Source: Gallionella straubiae (GTDB taxonomy: Bacteria > Pseudomonadota > Gammaproteobacteria > Burkholderiales > Gallionellaceae). From it: DNA of 64,000 bases. The notes under the pieces were generated by a model. That model was not told where the DNA came from. It worked only from the letters and a program-made list of their open reading frames with translations, and made no database searches. Made by a program: the position numbers and the translations under genes. This document shows positions 26,274-34,673 of this stretch, one piece after another; the first letter of the stretch is position 1, and every line of letters begins with the position of its first letter. The stretch spans positions 496,001 to 560,000 of the forward strand of contig NZ_CP194331.1 in assembly GCF_051257895.1 (NCBI RefSeq), in the 5' to 3' direction.

Positions 26274-27259
26274 TTTCACATGACTCTCCCCGGACAATAG
26301 ATGCCGGGAGCACGGTTTACCTCGTCGAAGAGCAATGCAATCCTTCGACGGATTACTTTGTGCTCCCGGCTGTTTCCGCCAGCGGGCGCAGGGTGGCGCG
26401 CTGCGGCTTTGCCGATTTACCGGCTCCCTCCGATCTGGACGGCGCTTCGGTGGTGTTTGTTCGTTATGTGCCGCCGGCCTGGGCGAAACTGGTGGCGGCG
26501 GTGCGCCACCGGCTGCGCACGCTGGCGTTTTTCATGGACGACGACGTGCTGGAAGTGGGCGCATCCGCCGGGTTGCCGTGGCGATACCGCTTCAAGCTGG
26601 CGAGATCGGCGGCATGGCGGTCGGGGTGGCTGCAACGGCAAGCGGCGGAGTTGTGGGTATCGACGCCTTATTTGCAGCAGAAATATGCGGCTTGGCACCC
26701 CCGGCTGGTGTTGCCTGCGCCTGCGGCCGGGCGCACGGATGTGTGCCGGGTCTTTTATCACGGCTCGGCTTCTCATGCGGCGGAAATTCGCTGGCTGCGC
26801 CCGGTGATGGAAGAAGCCTTGCATCGCGAGGAACGGCTCGCCTTCGAGATTGCCGGCGGACGGGATGTGCATCGCCTGTACCGGGGGATGCAGCGGGTGA
26901 CGGTGGCACATCCGATGAAATGGCCAGCCTATCAGGCATACATGACCATGCCGGGGCGGCATGTGGGGCTGGTTCCGTTGCTGGACATACCATTCAATCG
27001 CGCGCGCTCGTACACGAAGTTCTTCGACATCACCCGTTGCGGCGCGGTGGGGATTTATGCGCCGGACAGCGCCTGCGCCAAGGTGGTCAACCACGGCGTG
27101 GACGGGCTGGTCGTGGTGCAGAAACAGCAAGCCTGGGTGGAGGCGATTCTGCACCTGGCTCGGGACGAGCCTCTGCGGCATTCCCTGTTGAGTAACGCGG
27201 CGAAAAAGATGAGCAGCCTCGCGGACAGGGCGCGGCACGGTTATGCGGAATTGATGTAG
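26261..27259 (+). CDS. Glycosyltransferase-like protein (GT4/GT1 fold)
   Basis: The start is ATG 26261 with GGAGGGG immediately upstream, giving 332 residues. No strict family motif is visible. The C-terminal half has features of GT-B enzymes: VFYHGSASHAAEIRWLRPVM, VGLVPLLDIPFNRARSYTKFFDITRCGAVGIY, and a final GVDGLVV segment similar to the donor-binding region of GT4 proteins. The N-terminal half contains FFMDDDVLEVG. It lies in the same direction and overlaps the previous glycosyltransferase, so a role in assembling the same polymer is likely. Confidence 0.7.
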   Translation: MVCLISHDSPRTIDAGSTVYLVEEQCNPSTDYFVLPAVSASGRRVARCGFADLPAPSDLDGASVVFVRYVPPAWAKLVAAVRHRLRTLAFFMDDDVLEVGASAGLPWRYRFKLARSAAWRSGWLQRQAAELWVSTPYLQQKYAAWHPRLVLPAPAAGRTDVCRVFYHGSASHAAEIRWLRPVMEEALHREERLAFEIAGGRDVHRLYRGMQRVTVAHPMKWPAYQAYMTMPGRHVGLVPLLDIPFNRARSYTKFFDITRCGAVGIYAPDSACAKVVNHGVDGLVVVQKQQAWVEAILHLARDEPLRHSLLSNAAKKMSSLADRARHGYAELM

Positions 27260-27317
27260 CGGAGATGTGACAGGAGCGGAAATCCATATTCATCCTGAAT
27301 AACGCAGTTGAAACTGC

Positions 27318-27368
27318 AGGAGCGGGCCTTGCCCGCGAGCAGCTTAATCGCGGGCAAGGCCCGCTCCT
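27318..27368. repeat. REP-like palindrome / terminator hairpin
   Basis: Two perfect 20-base arms, AGGAGCGGGCCTTGCCCGCG and its complement, are separated by 11 bases. AGGAGCGGGC...GCCCGCG palindromes of this type are common dispersed REP elements in proteobacteria and also work as transcript-end hairpins. It separates the glycosyltransferase genes from cysC. Confidence 0.85.
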
Positions 27369-27493
27369 ACATGAATTAATCACCCAAAAGGTGAGCGGCA
27401 TCAAGCGCGAAAGAATCAAGCACCACGCAGTTTTCATTGAAATGTAAAGGATCAACTGAGGTTTTCAGGTTCATTCATGACAAGGGAGGCGCT

Positions 27494-28144
27494 ATGAAAC
27501 AGAGCAAATCGGATAACGTTGTCTGGCATCACGCCACAGTGACCCGCGCGGCGCGGGAGGCGCTGAATGGCCACCGCAGCGTGATTTTATGGTTCACGGG
27601 GCTTTCCGGTGCGGGCAAATCCACCTTGGCGCATGCCGTCGAGAAGCATCTTCACCAGTTAGGCTGCCGAACTTTTACTTTCGATGGAGACAACGTGCGG
27701 CACGGGCTTTGCTCCGACCTCGGGTTTTCCGCCGAAGACCGCGTCGAGAATATCCGCCGTGCAGGGGAGATGGCCAAGCTGTATCTGGAGGCTGGGGTCA
27801 TTGCGCTGACTGCTTTCATTTCCCCGTTCTGTTCCGACCGCGCGCGGGTGCGTTCGCTGGTGCCGCACGGCGAATTCCTCGAAATCTATTGCCGCTGCCC
27901 GCTGGAAGTATGCGAGCGGCGGGATGTGAAAGGGCTGTACAAGCGGGCGCGCACAGGGGAGATCAAGGAGTTCACCGGCATTTCCTCGCCCTATGAGGAG
28001 CCGGAGAAGGCTGAGCTGGTGGTGGACACCGGCAGCCAGTCCGTGGAGGAATCTGTGGCCAGGGTCGTCGACCTGCTGTGCGAGCGCGGCATCATCGGGC
28101 AGGCTGGCAGCAGGCGGCCCGAGTTGGTTTGGGCTAGCGCCTGA
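27494..28144 (+). CDS. cysC: Adenylylsulfate (APS) kinase
   Basis: The start is ATG 27494 with GGGAGGC upstream; the product is 216 residues. It has Walker A FTGLSGAGKST, DGDNVRHGLCSDLGFS, the RRAGEMAKLYLEAG helix, TAFISPFCSDR and the ISSPYEEPEKAEL end typical of CysC. It phosphorylates APS to PAPS, the sulfate donor of sulfotransferases. Sulfate-assimilation partners (CysND) are not nearby, so this copy probably serves polysaccharide sulfation rather than cysteine synthesis, in line with the sulfotransferase genes at 16756, 22370 and 34674. Confidence 0.95.
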   Translation: MKQSKSDNVVWHHATVTRAAREALNGHRSVILWFTGLSGAGKSTLAHAVEKHLHQLGCRTFTFDGDNVRHGLCSDLGFSAEDRVENIRRAGEMAKLYLEAGVIALTAFISPFCSDRARVRSLVPHGEFLEIYCRCPLEVCERRDVKGLYKRARTGEIKEFTGISSPYEEPEKAELVVDTGSQSVEESVARVVDLLCERGIIGQAGSRRPELVWASA

Positions 28145-28145
28145 C

Positions 28146-30194
28146 CTGCGCCGGTTTGCGGGTGATGAAGCTTTGCGGGAATTATTTTTTCAGGCCGAGC
28201 AGGCTCCGCTGATCGCAACCGCGCGCGCACTGGCAAACCTGCCGAGGCTAGGCGAGCTGCTCGGAGCGCCGGTAGTGCACCGTTGGACTGTGCGGGATGC
28301 GGCTGCCTGCGCAGGAGTGATTGCCTGGGGGCGTAAACCCAGCGCCGTAGCGGCCGAGGCCTATGCCGACCGGCAAGGGCTGGCGTTGCTGCGCATCGAG
28401 GACGGTTTTCTTCGCTCGATGCACATGGGTGCTTCACCGCTCTCCGTTGTTGTCGACGACCTGGGCATCTACTACGATGCCTCTGCACCTTCCCGCCTCG
28501 AAATGCTGATCGCCCACCCGCTCGTGGAGGCGCAGCGCATCCGCGCCCAGGCGCTGATCGCTGCATGGCGGGCAGCGAGAGTGTCCAAATACAACCATGC
28601 GCGCGAGTATGCAGGCGAGCTTCCGGCGTGCTACGTGCTGGTGGCGGACCAGACGCAGGGCGACGCCTCGATACGCCATGGCTTTGCCGACGCCTCCAGC
28701 TTTCAACACATGCTGGCTGCGGCGTTGGCGGAAAACCCGGATTGCATCGTATTGCTCAAGACCCATCCGGAGGTGATGGCTGGGCGCAAGCGCGGTTATT
28801 TCGATCTCGCGGCGCTTGCGCAAGACCGGCGTGTGCGGGTGCTTGCGGAAGATGCGCATCCGGCATCGCTGATCGAGCATGCGGAGGCCGTCTATGCGGT
28901 CACCTCGCAGATAGGCTTCGAGGGGCTGTTGCGGGGCAAGCGGGTGCGCTGCTTCGGTATGCCGTTTTATGCCGGCTGGGGGCTTACGCAGGATGAACTG
29001 CCGGCCCCGGACCGGCGTCATCCAGTGCAGGTGGAAAACCTGGCGCATGCGGCGCTGCTGGAATATCCGCGCTATATCGACCCGGAGACTGGTCGGCGCT
29101 GCGAGGCGGAGCGCGTGATCGAATGGATGGGGCTGCAGCGGCGGATGCGCGAGCGGTTTTCTGCCCATATTTATGCGCTGGGGTTTTCGATCTACAAGAG
29201 ACCCATCGTGCGCAGATTTTTCCAGGGCAGCACCGTGCGTTTCATACGCAAGGCAGACGCCGTGCCGCAGGGTGCCACACTCGCGGTGTGGGGGAGGAAT
29301 GAGCATGCTTCCATCCATGCAACGGAAGCAAAAATCATCCGTCTGGAAGACGGGTTCATCCGTTCGGTGGGGCTGGGGGCTGATCTGGTACGCCCCTTGT
29401 CGTGGGTCATGGATGGGTGCGGCATCTATTACGACGCAGCAAAGCCTTCCGGTCTTGAGTATCTTCTGCAAACAGCCTGCTTCGATGCGGCGTTGCTCGG
29501 CCGTGCCCGCGCACTGCGGGAGCGTCTGGTGGCGGAGGGGCTAAGCAAGTACAACGTGGGGACGACACGGTGGCAGCGACCGCAATTTCACCCCTCATCC
29601 GGGGTGGCTGGAACAAGGGTGATCCTGGTGCCGGGGCAGGTGGAATCGGATGCCTCGTTATCTTATGGGGCTTCCGGCATCCGCCGCAATCTTGACCTGC
29701 TGCGCTCGGTGCGTGCGGCCAATCCGGAAGCGCACCTGATCTATAAGCCGCACCCGGATGTGGTGGCCGGGTTGCGCCGCAAAGGGGTTTGCGAGGAAGA
29801 CGCCGCCCGCTGCTGTGATGAGATGGTGGCGGATGTCCCGATGGGAGAACTGTTGCCGCAAGTGGATGAAGTCCACACGCTGACCTCGCTGACCGGGTTT
29901 GAGGCGCTGCTGCGCGGCAAGAGGGTGGTGTGCTACGGCCAGCCTTTTTATGCCGGCTGGGGGCTGACCGAGGACATGTTGCCACTCGCTCGCCGCACAC
30001 TCTGTCTTTCGCTGGACGAACTGGTGGCCGGAGTATTGATTCTCTATCCTGTTTACGTGAGCCGGAAGACGGGCAATTTTACGACGCCAGAACAGGCGCT
30101 CGATGAACTGCTAGCCTGGCGGAAGCAGCATGCGGCCGGTTTGTCGTGGTGGCGCAAGGGAATGCGCCAGGTGTTGCGCCTGATGGCAAACTGA
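28146..30194 (+). CDS. kpsC: Capsular polysaccharide beta-Kdo transferase (KpsC-like)
   Basis: This is a long KpsC/LipA-type protein with two tandem halves. Each half contains a segment like LRIEDGFLRS/IRLEDGFIRSVGLG, LGIYYDA/CGIYYDA, a DASxxxG region and a closing FYAGWGLTxD motif. KpsC adds alternating beta-Kdo residues to the phosphatidylglycerol anchor of ABC-exported capsules. The start is uncertain: no ATG or GTG lies between the cysC end and the conserved region (first conserved segment RRFAGDEALREL). The frame is open back to ATG 27993 inside cysC, a TTG occurs at 28173, and a CTG at 28146 is used here as a nominal limit. Confidence 0.88.
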   Translation: MRRFAGDEALRELFFQAEQAPLIATARALANLPRLGELLGAPVVHRWTVRDAAACAGVIAWGRKPSAVAAEAYADRQGLALLRIEDGFLRSMHMGASPLSVVVDDLGIYYDASAPSRLEMLIAHPLVEAQRIRAQALIAAWRAARVSKYNHAREYAGELPACYVLVADQTQGDASIRHGFADASSFQHMLAAALAENPDCIVLLKTHPEVMAGRKRGYFDLAALAQDRRVRVLAEDAHPASLIEHAEAVYAVTSQIGFEGLLRGKRVRCFGMPFYAGWGLTQDELPAPDRRHPVQVENLAHAALLEYPRYIDPETGRRCEAERVIEWMGLQRRMRERFSAHIYALGFSIYKRPIVRRFFQGSTVRFIRKADAVPQGATLAVWGRNEHASIHATEAKIIRLEDGFIRSVGLGADLVRPLSWVMDGCGIYYDAAKPSGLEYLLQTACFDAALLGRARALRERLVAEGLSKYNVGTTRWQRPQFHPSSGVAGTRVILVPGQVESDASLSYGASGIRRNLDLLRSVRAANPEAHLIYKPHPDVVAGLRRKGVCEEDAARCCDEMVADVPMGELLPQVDEVHTLTSLTGFEALLRGKRVVCYGQPFYAGWGLTEDMLPLARRTLCLSLDELVAGVLILYPVYVSRKTGNFTTPEQALDELLAWRKQHAAGLSWWRKGMRQVLRLMAN

Positions 30195-30309
30195 GCAGGC
30201 GCGAAGGGCGTGGTTGCGAGCATCCAGAAGGGGTGTTCACATCCGCGCCATGCCTTGCACTGCTTTCAGCAGGCAAGTTGCACGGCGCAGGAAAACTGTT
30301 GAAACAGGC

Positions 30310-30516
30310 CTAACAGGGAACCTGGATGTTGGAAGCCTGCTTGCCTTTGGGACCTTGTACTATCTCAAAGGTAACCTTCTGGCCTTCCTGGAGGGTCTTG
30401 AAACCATTCATGTTGATGGCGGAAAAGTGCGCGAACAAATCCCCGCTTCCGTCATCGGAAGAGATAAAACCAAAACCCTTAGCATCGTTGAACCATTTGA
30501 CTATACCAGTTGCCAT
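30310..30516 (-). CDS. cspA: Cold-shock domain protein (CspA family)
   Basis: This 68-residue protein begins MATGIVKWFNDAKGFGFISS and contains the RNP1 motif KGFGFI and the RNP2-like DLFAHFSAI. It is a single-domain nucleic-acid chaperone of the CspA family. A strong AAGGAAGG ribosome site precedes the ATG, which ends at 30516. It faces kpsC tail to tail. Confidence 0.96.
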   Translation of the reverse strand: MATGIVKWFNDAKGFGFISSDDGSGDLFAHFSAINMNGFKTLQEGQKVTFEIVQGPKGKQASNIQVPC

Positions 30517-30641
30517 TTTCTATTTCCTTCCTTAAAAAAACGGGTACCCCCGCAAAACGATCCTGCTATTTCCATCCAAATTTTTTCTTGTTCCACACAT
30601 TCCGTTTCATGCCGCAGTCGGGGCGATTACGCATCAAGCGA

Positions 30642-31292
30642 TTAAAGCTGAACGCATAACGATTCAGTGCAATCGTTCGATGCCGCACCGAACATGGGGC
30701 CAGCCATTTGTTGCTTTAACGCTGCAAGTTCTTTCTGGGTCAGGGCCAGCTTGTCGCACAATGACGCATTACAGGATTCCAGCAATGTCATGTTTTTTAC
30801 CAGTTGCTCGGTTCTGCGTTCCACATTCCGCTCGAGGTAGTAACGGTGTTCGTTCAGTTCTGCTTCCATCGCTTTCTTGTCCGAAATATCCAGCATGACC
30901 CCGCTGAAGAACAGTGGAGTGCCTGATTTATCGCGCACGACGTTGGCTTCATCGTGAAACCAGCGCAGCCTTCCGAAACCGTCATAAAGGCGATATTGGC
31001 AACTGAATGCTTCCGCAGTGCTGCGGCTGTGCAGCATGGCTTGAGCAAATTTTTCCAGATCGTCCTCATGGATATGCTGCAGGCGCAAATCGGGTTTGCC
31101 TATCCAGTCTTCCATGGCAAATCCCAAGCTCGCTATTTGCGGACTTGCGTATGTCATGCAATTGTCCTGATGACAGGACAGGACATACATGAAAGCTGGC
31201 GGTAGTTTGCCGGGGGTGGTCTGGGTGAAAGGCAGTGGTTCATGTTTTGCAGAAGCTGATATTACTGAATTGGTTTGCGAGAGATGAGTCAT
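30642..31292 (-). CDS. PAS-domain protein with C-terminal coiled coil
   Basis: The start is the minus-strand ATG ending at 31292, with GGGACAAG upstream; the protein is 216 residues. Residues about 35-145 form a PAS_3-like domain (YASPQIASLGFAMEDWIGKPD, FQYRLYDGFGRLRWFHDEAN-like, SGVMLDISDKKAMEAEL). A long helical coiled coil follows (YYLERNVERRTEQLVKNMTLLES) with no kinase, GGDEF, EAL or HTH domain. It may be a stand-alone sensory or adaptor protein. One of the three conserved palindrome promoters (31506-31577) is placed to drive it. Confidence 0.8.
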   Translation of the reverse strand: MTHLSQTNSVISASAKHEPLPFTQTTPGKLPPAFMYVLSCHQDNCMTYASPQIASLGFAMEDWIGKPDLRLQHIHEDDLEKFAQAMLHSRSTAEAFSCQYRLYDGFGRLRWFHDEANVVRDKSGTPLFFSGVMLDISDKKAMEAELNEHRYYLERNVERRTEQLVKNMTLLESCNASLCDKLALTQKELAALKQQMAGPMFGAASNDCTESLCVQL

Positions 31293-31995
31293 ATCTTGTC
31301 CCTAAATGCCATTTCACTATAAAGATGCCGCATCCCCTTTGTGTGATGTCGCAAGGCATCCAACTTGTGTAGCTTCTGACGTAATAGCAAATCATGGCAT
31401 CGGAAAAACCAGGCGGCCTGCCATGCAGGCTGTTATGCACAACCTCTGATTTTTTGCCGGTGTAAACCCTTTAGGTCCATGCTGCGAATTACCTGCTGCC
31501 TACAGTGCATTTTTTTCACAACGTGGGAGCATCATGTAATGATTCCGATGGTTTTTAAATAGGTAGAATTACCTAGATAAAGGCATTACTCCGCAATGGT
31601 GGATTTCAATTGGCGGGAAAAATAATTTCCATCAACGGCCGTATTGGCCGAATGGCTATTGCCATAGCCATTCCATGATATTTTGTGGCAGCTCTCAAGC
31701 CTGATTGCTATCGATGTCAGAGGCAGCGTTGGCTGAACGCGTGTCGTTGCCGAGCTGAACCGGTAGTCCTTGTTTTGCATATGTAGCAACCTCCTACAGG
31801 GCACCTCTTTCCTGCAGTAACTCACTCTCTTTGATTTAAGTTCCTGCCGTAGCGAAATACACATTTCGCCTCGCTGTATTCGATGCGCATTCAACTGACA
31901 CTTGTGCCGTGGTTTGGCTCGGTATGAACGGAAAGCTCCATTGGTGAATCCGGATCAAGCCTGAGTGTACCGATTCAAGCGAGGTGACAATAGTC
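31293..31995. other. Intergenic region with conserved regulatory element
   Basis: Seven hundred bases separate the divergent PAS gene and kpsS. The left part would be the long (about 215-base) leader of the PAS gene after the conserved element at 31506-31577. The right part should hold the kpsS promoter, which is not obvious. A 102-codon minus-strand frame at 31586-31894 has no recognisable features and is not accepted as a gene. Confidence 0.55.
31506..31577 (-). promoter_or_regulatory. Conserved palindrome promoter element, copy A
   Basis: On the minus strand this reads TAGGTAATTCTACCTATTT, then TACATGAT 36 bases after the start of AGGTA, then CCCACGTTGT and ATGCA. It matches copies B (40632) and C (62202) at the palindrome, the TACATGAT box and the spacing. 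It points toward the PAS-domain gene. Confidence 0.8.
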
Positions 31996-33267
31996 ATGTT
32001 GAGGTCGAACCTAAATCAGTTCAGGGGCAAGCGGGTACTGTTGCTGCAAGGTCCGGTTGGGCCATTTTTCCGGAGATTTGCCTCGGACCTGGAGCAGGCC
32101 GGCGCGCAGGTGTTCAAGGTGAATTTCAACGGCGGCGACTTGCTCTTCTACCCGTTCAGAGCGTTCAACTTTCGTGGCGGCATGGAAGACTGGCCGGCGT
32201 ATCTGGAAGCCTTGCTCGATCAGTTGAATATCGATGCGGTGTTGCTGTTCGGCGATTGCCGCCCGCATCACCGCATGGCGCATGGAATAGTTCACCGGCG
32301 CGGGCTGGAAATAGGCGTGTTCGAGGAGGGCTATGCCAGGCCGGATTACATCACGCTCGAAAGGTTCGGGGCCAATGGCAATTCGCTGATCCCGCGTAAC
32401 CCGATTTTCTACCTGAACAACCCGATGCCATCCGTCGAGCAGCCGCTGCCGGTAGGCAACGCCTTCTGGATGGCTGCGCTGTGGGCGGTGCTGTATTACC
32501 TGGCAGCCGGCTTGCTGAAGCCGGCTTTTTCACGTTACCGGCATCATCGGCCGTTGACCTGGCTGGAATGCCTTCCATGGCTGCGTTCCATATGGCGCAA
32601 GGGGTATTACGCGCTCAAGGAGCGCCATGTGTCTGCAAGGTTGATGAGCGAGTTTGCCGGACGTTATTTCCTGGTGCCGTTGCAGGTGCACAACGATGCA
32701 CAGATCCATGCCCATTCGGATTTCGATTCGATGACCCAGTTTATCGACAAAGCGATGACATCGTTTGCCGGGAGTGCGCCCCGAAATGCCGTTCTGGTTA
32801 TCAAGCACCATCCCATGGACCGCGGTTATTACGATTACACAAGATTCATTGCCAGGCGGATCAGGCTGCTCGGGCTGGAAGGAAGATGCTTCTACATTCA
32901 TGACCAGCATCTGCCCACGCTGCTGCGGCGCGCCCGCGGCGTAATTGTGGTCAATAGCACGGTTGGTTTATCAGCCCTTTTTCATGGCGCGCCGGTCAAG
33001 GTTTGCGGCAGCGCAATATACGACATGAAGGGGCTGACTTTCGGCGGTTCGCTGGCCGATTTCTGGCGTAATGCACAGCAAGCCAAACCGGATCGGCTCC
33101 TGTTCGAGCGTTTTCACAGTTATCTGGTTCGGTATACGCAATTGAACGGCAGTTTCTACAAGCGCCTTCCGATTGTGGCATCTGTGGCAGGAATGCGTTG
33201 GGCTTCGAGTCCGGTCGCGGGGCAGCCCGATGCCCGGCCCCGTTATCTCGAGAGCGCCGTAAGTTGA
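31996..33267 (+). CDS. kpsS: Capsular polysaccharide Kdo transferase (KpsS-like)
   Basis: ATG 31996 (MLRSNLNQFRGKRVLLLQG) has GAGGTG ten bases upstream; a GTG at 31984 is also possible. The 423-residue protein shows KpsS motifs: LLLQGPVGPFFRRFASDLE, VFKVNFNGGD, FEEGYARPDYITLE, KHHPMDRG and VVNSTVGLSALFHGAPV. KpsS adds the first beta-Kdo to the lysophosphatidylglycerol anchor before KpsC extends it. It belongs to the same pathway as kpsC but is separated from it by cspA and the PAS gene. Confidence 0.9.
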   Translation: MLRSNLNQFRGKRVLLLQGPVGPFFRRFASDLEQAGAQVFKVNFNGGDLLFYPFRAFNFRGGMEDWPAYLEALLDQLNIDAVLLFGDCRPHHRMAHGIVHRRGLEIGVFEEGYARPDYITLERFGANGNSLIPRNPIFYLNNPMPSVEQPLPVGNAFWMAALWAVLYYLAAGLLKPAFSRYRHHRPLTWLECLPWLRSIWRKGYYALKERHVSARLMSEFAGRYFLVPLQVHNDAQIHAHSDFDSMTQFIDKAMTSFAGSAPRNAVLVIKHHPMDRGYYDYTRFIARRIRLLGLEGRCFYIHDQHLPTLLRRARGVIVVNSTVGLSALFHGAPVKVCGSAIYDMKGLTFGGSLADFWRNAQQAKPDRLLFERFHSYLVRYTQLNGSFYKRLPIVASVAGMRWASSPVAGQPDARPRYLESAVS

Positions 33268-33431
33268 ATGGGTTCAACGCCGCTACTACAGTCTATTCCC
33301 ACCCGGGAAACAGGGGTTCGACCGTAGCTGAATACTGGCTTGGCCTCAGTGTATTCATGCGTGCTTTAACCGATACTGGCAACCATGTCCCATCCGGGTA
33401 ATTCCTGAATCAACTGTGAAGGGAGTGCGCG

Positions 33432-34052
33432 ATGAAATACCATGAGATGCTTCTTCTTCTTACGATATTGTCGGCGGGCGTCGGTGTGGCGCATCGCGAC
33501 AGCATGGCCATGGCCAGCGAAGCCGAACATCATCATCACGGCATGGCTGCGCCAGGCACCGGTTACAAGCGCGCCATCGTGTCCTACCAGACGCCCGACG
33601 TGAAACTGGTGGATAAAAACGGCAAGCCGGTTTCGCTCCACAGCCGCCTTGATGGAGACAAGCCGGTCATGTTGAATTTTATTTTCACTACCTGCACCAC
33701 GATCTGCCCGGTAACGAGTGCGACCTTTTCCATAGTGCAGGAAAAGCTCGGGCCGGAGCAGGGCAAGGTGCACTTCGTTTCGATTTCAATAGACCCCGAG
33801 CACGATACGCCTGCCAGGTTGAATGACTATGCGAAAAAATTCGGTGCAGGGGCTCAATGGAGCATGTTGACCGGAAGCGCAAAGGACAGCATTGCTGTGC
33901 AGCGCGCTTTTGATGTCTATTCTGGCGACAAGATGAATCATCGGCCGGTGACTTTCATGCGTAAAGGCCCGGGCAAACCCTGGCTGCGTATTGACGGATT
34001 TGCCAGCGCCGACGATCTGTTGCAGGAATACCGGAAACTTGCGTTGAATTAA
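33432..34052 (+). CDS. SCO family copper chaperone-like protein
   Basis: This 206-residue exported protein has a signal-like N terminus (MKYHEMLLLLTILSAGVGVA) followed by a His-rich stretch EAEHHHHGMAAPG. The thioredoxin-fold SCO core contains VMLNFIFTTCTTICPVTSAT, with the CTTIC (CxxxC) copper site, and the conserved distal His in NHRPVTF. SCO proteins insert copper into the CuA centre of cytochrome oxidase or act as thiol reductases. No oxidase genes are adjacent, so the client may be elsewhere or may be the multicopper oxidase at 46922. Confidence 0.88.
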   Translation: MKYHEMLLLLTILSAGVGVAHRDSMAMASEAEHHHHGMAAPGTGYKRAIVSYQTPDVKLVDKNGKPVSLHSRLDGDKPVMLNFIFTTCTTICPVTSATFSIVQEKLGPEQGKVHFVSISIDPEHDTPARLNDYAKKFGAGAQWSMLTGSAKDSIAVQRAFDVYSGDKMNHRPVTFMRKGPGKPWLRIDGFASADDLLQEYRKLALN

Positions 34053-34118
34053 GCCGGTATGGATATGGATCAAACCGCATCGGATACCCTTTCCGCACGC
34101 AGTGGGAGGGGCGAAACG

Positions 34119-34139
34119 GGCTGGCTTTGCCAGCCTTTT
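34119..34139 (+). terminator. Hairpin after the SCO gene
   Basis: GGCTGG and CCAGCC flank CTTTG and are followed by TTTTAATT. A second small hairpin, CCCGCC-GCA-GGCGGG, follows at 34144-34158. Confidence 0.6.
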
Positions 34140-34184
34140 AATTCCCGCCGCAGGCGGGTTTCTGTCCAAACCGGGAGAACGATC

Positions 34185-34529
34185 ATGAAGAGATTTTTAC
34201 TTGTGCTGGCTGGCGTATTGCTTGCTGCAAGCTTTTCAATATCTGCTCAGGCGGGGAGCTATGGCGAACCTGTGGCGGGGATGGGCAAGATGAGAGGCGA
34301 ATGCATGGGGATGGACAAGACGAGAGGTGATTGCATGATGATGGGTTGGCACAAAATGACCGGCACCGTCGATAGGATCGATCATTCCAGAGGTATGCTG
34401 ACCCTGAGAAGCGGCGCGACGGATATGGCGCTGCATTTCCCGCCTTCTTCTATCAAGGATCTGAAGAACGGCGACACCATCACGGTCGATCTGGGATTCA
34501 GCAGAGGGAAACCGGCCTCCATGGACTGA
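34185..34529 (+). CDS. Small Met-rich secreted protein
   Basis: The start is ATG 34185 (MKRFLLVLAGVLLAASFSISAQAG), behind GGGAGA, giving 114 residues with a clear signal peptide. The mature N terminus is rich in Met and contains a duplicated motif, GKMRGECMGMDKTRGDCMM. The C-terminal half (GTVDRIDHSRGMLTLRSG, MALHFPPSSIKDLKNGDTITVDLGF) is a compact beta domain like the DUF/CusF-type OB folds that bind copper through Met and His. Its position behind the SCO gene supports a role in periplasmic copper handling; this is inferred. Confidence 0.7.
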   Translation: MKRFLLVLAGVLLAASFSISAQAGSYGEPVAGMGKMRGECMGMDKTRGDCMMMGWHKMTGTVDRIDHSRGMLTLRSGATDMALHFPPSSIKDLKNGDTITVDLGFSRGKPASMD

Positions 34530-34673
34530 TCTGGTTTTTTGGAAAAATTCACGGGTCGGCCTGTTTTTCCTTTAACCGATTGACTGCGCGAATCCAGCAC
34601 TAGGGATTATGGCAGCAGTGTTTAATCTGTGAAAATCCGGCGTACCAAAGCTTTTGGTGCACGATCTCCCAAA

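Noticed and set aside
31586..31894. Minus-strand frame of 102 codons upstream of kpsS
   Set aside because: No ribosome site, no recognisable domain and irregular composition; it lies in an intergenic region next to the conserved element.
16756..33267. Possible transposon or integrated element in the polysaccharide locus
   Set aside because: No transposase, integrase, target duplication or att-like repeat was seen; genes overlap and run as an operon.
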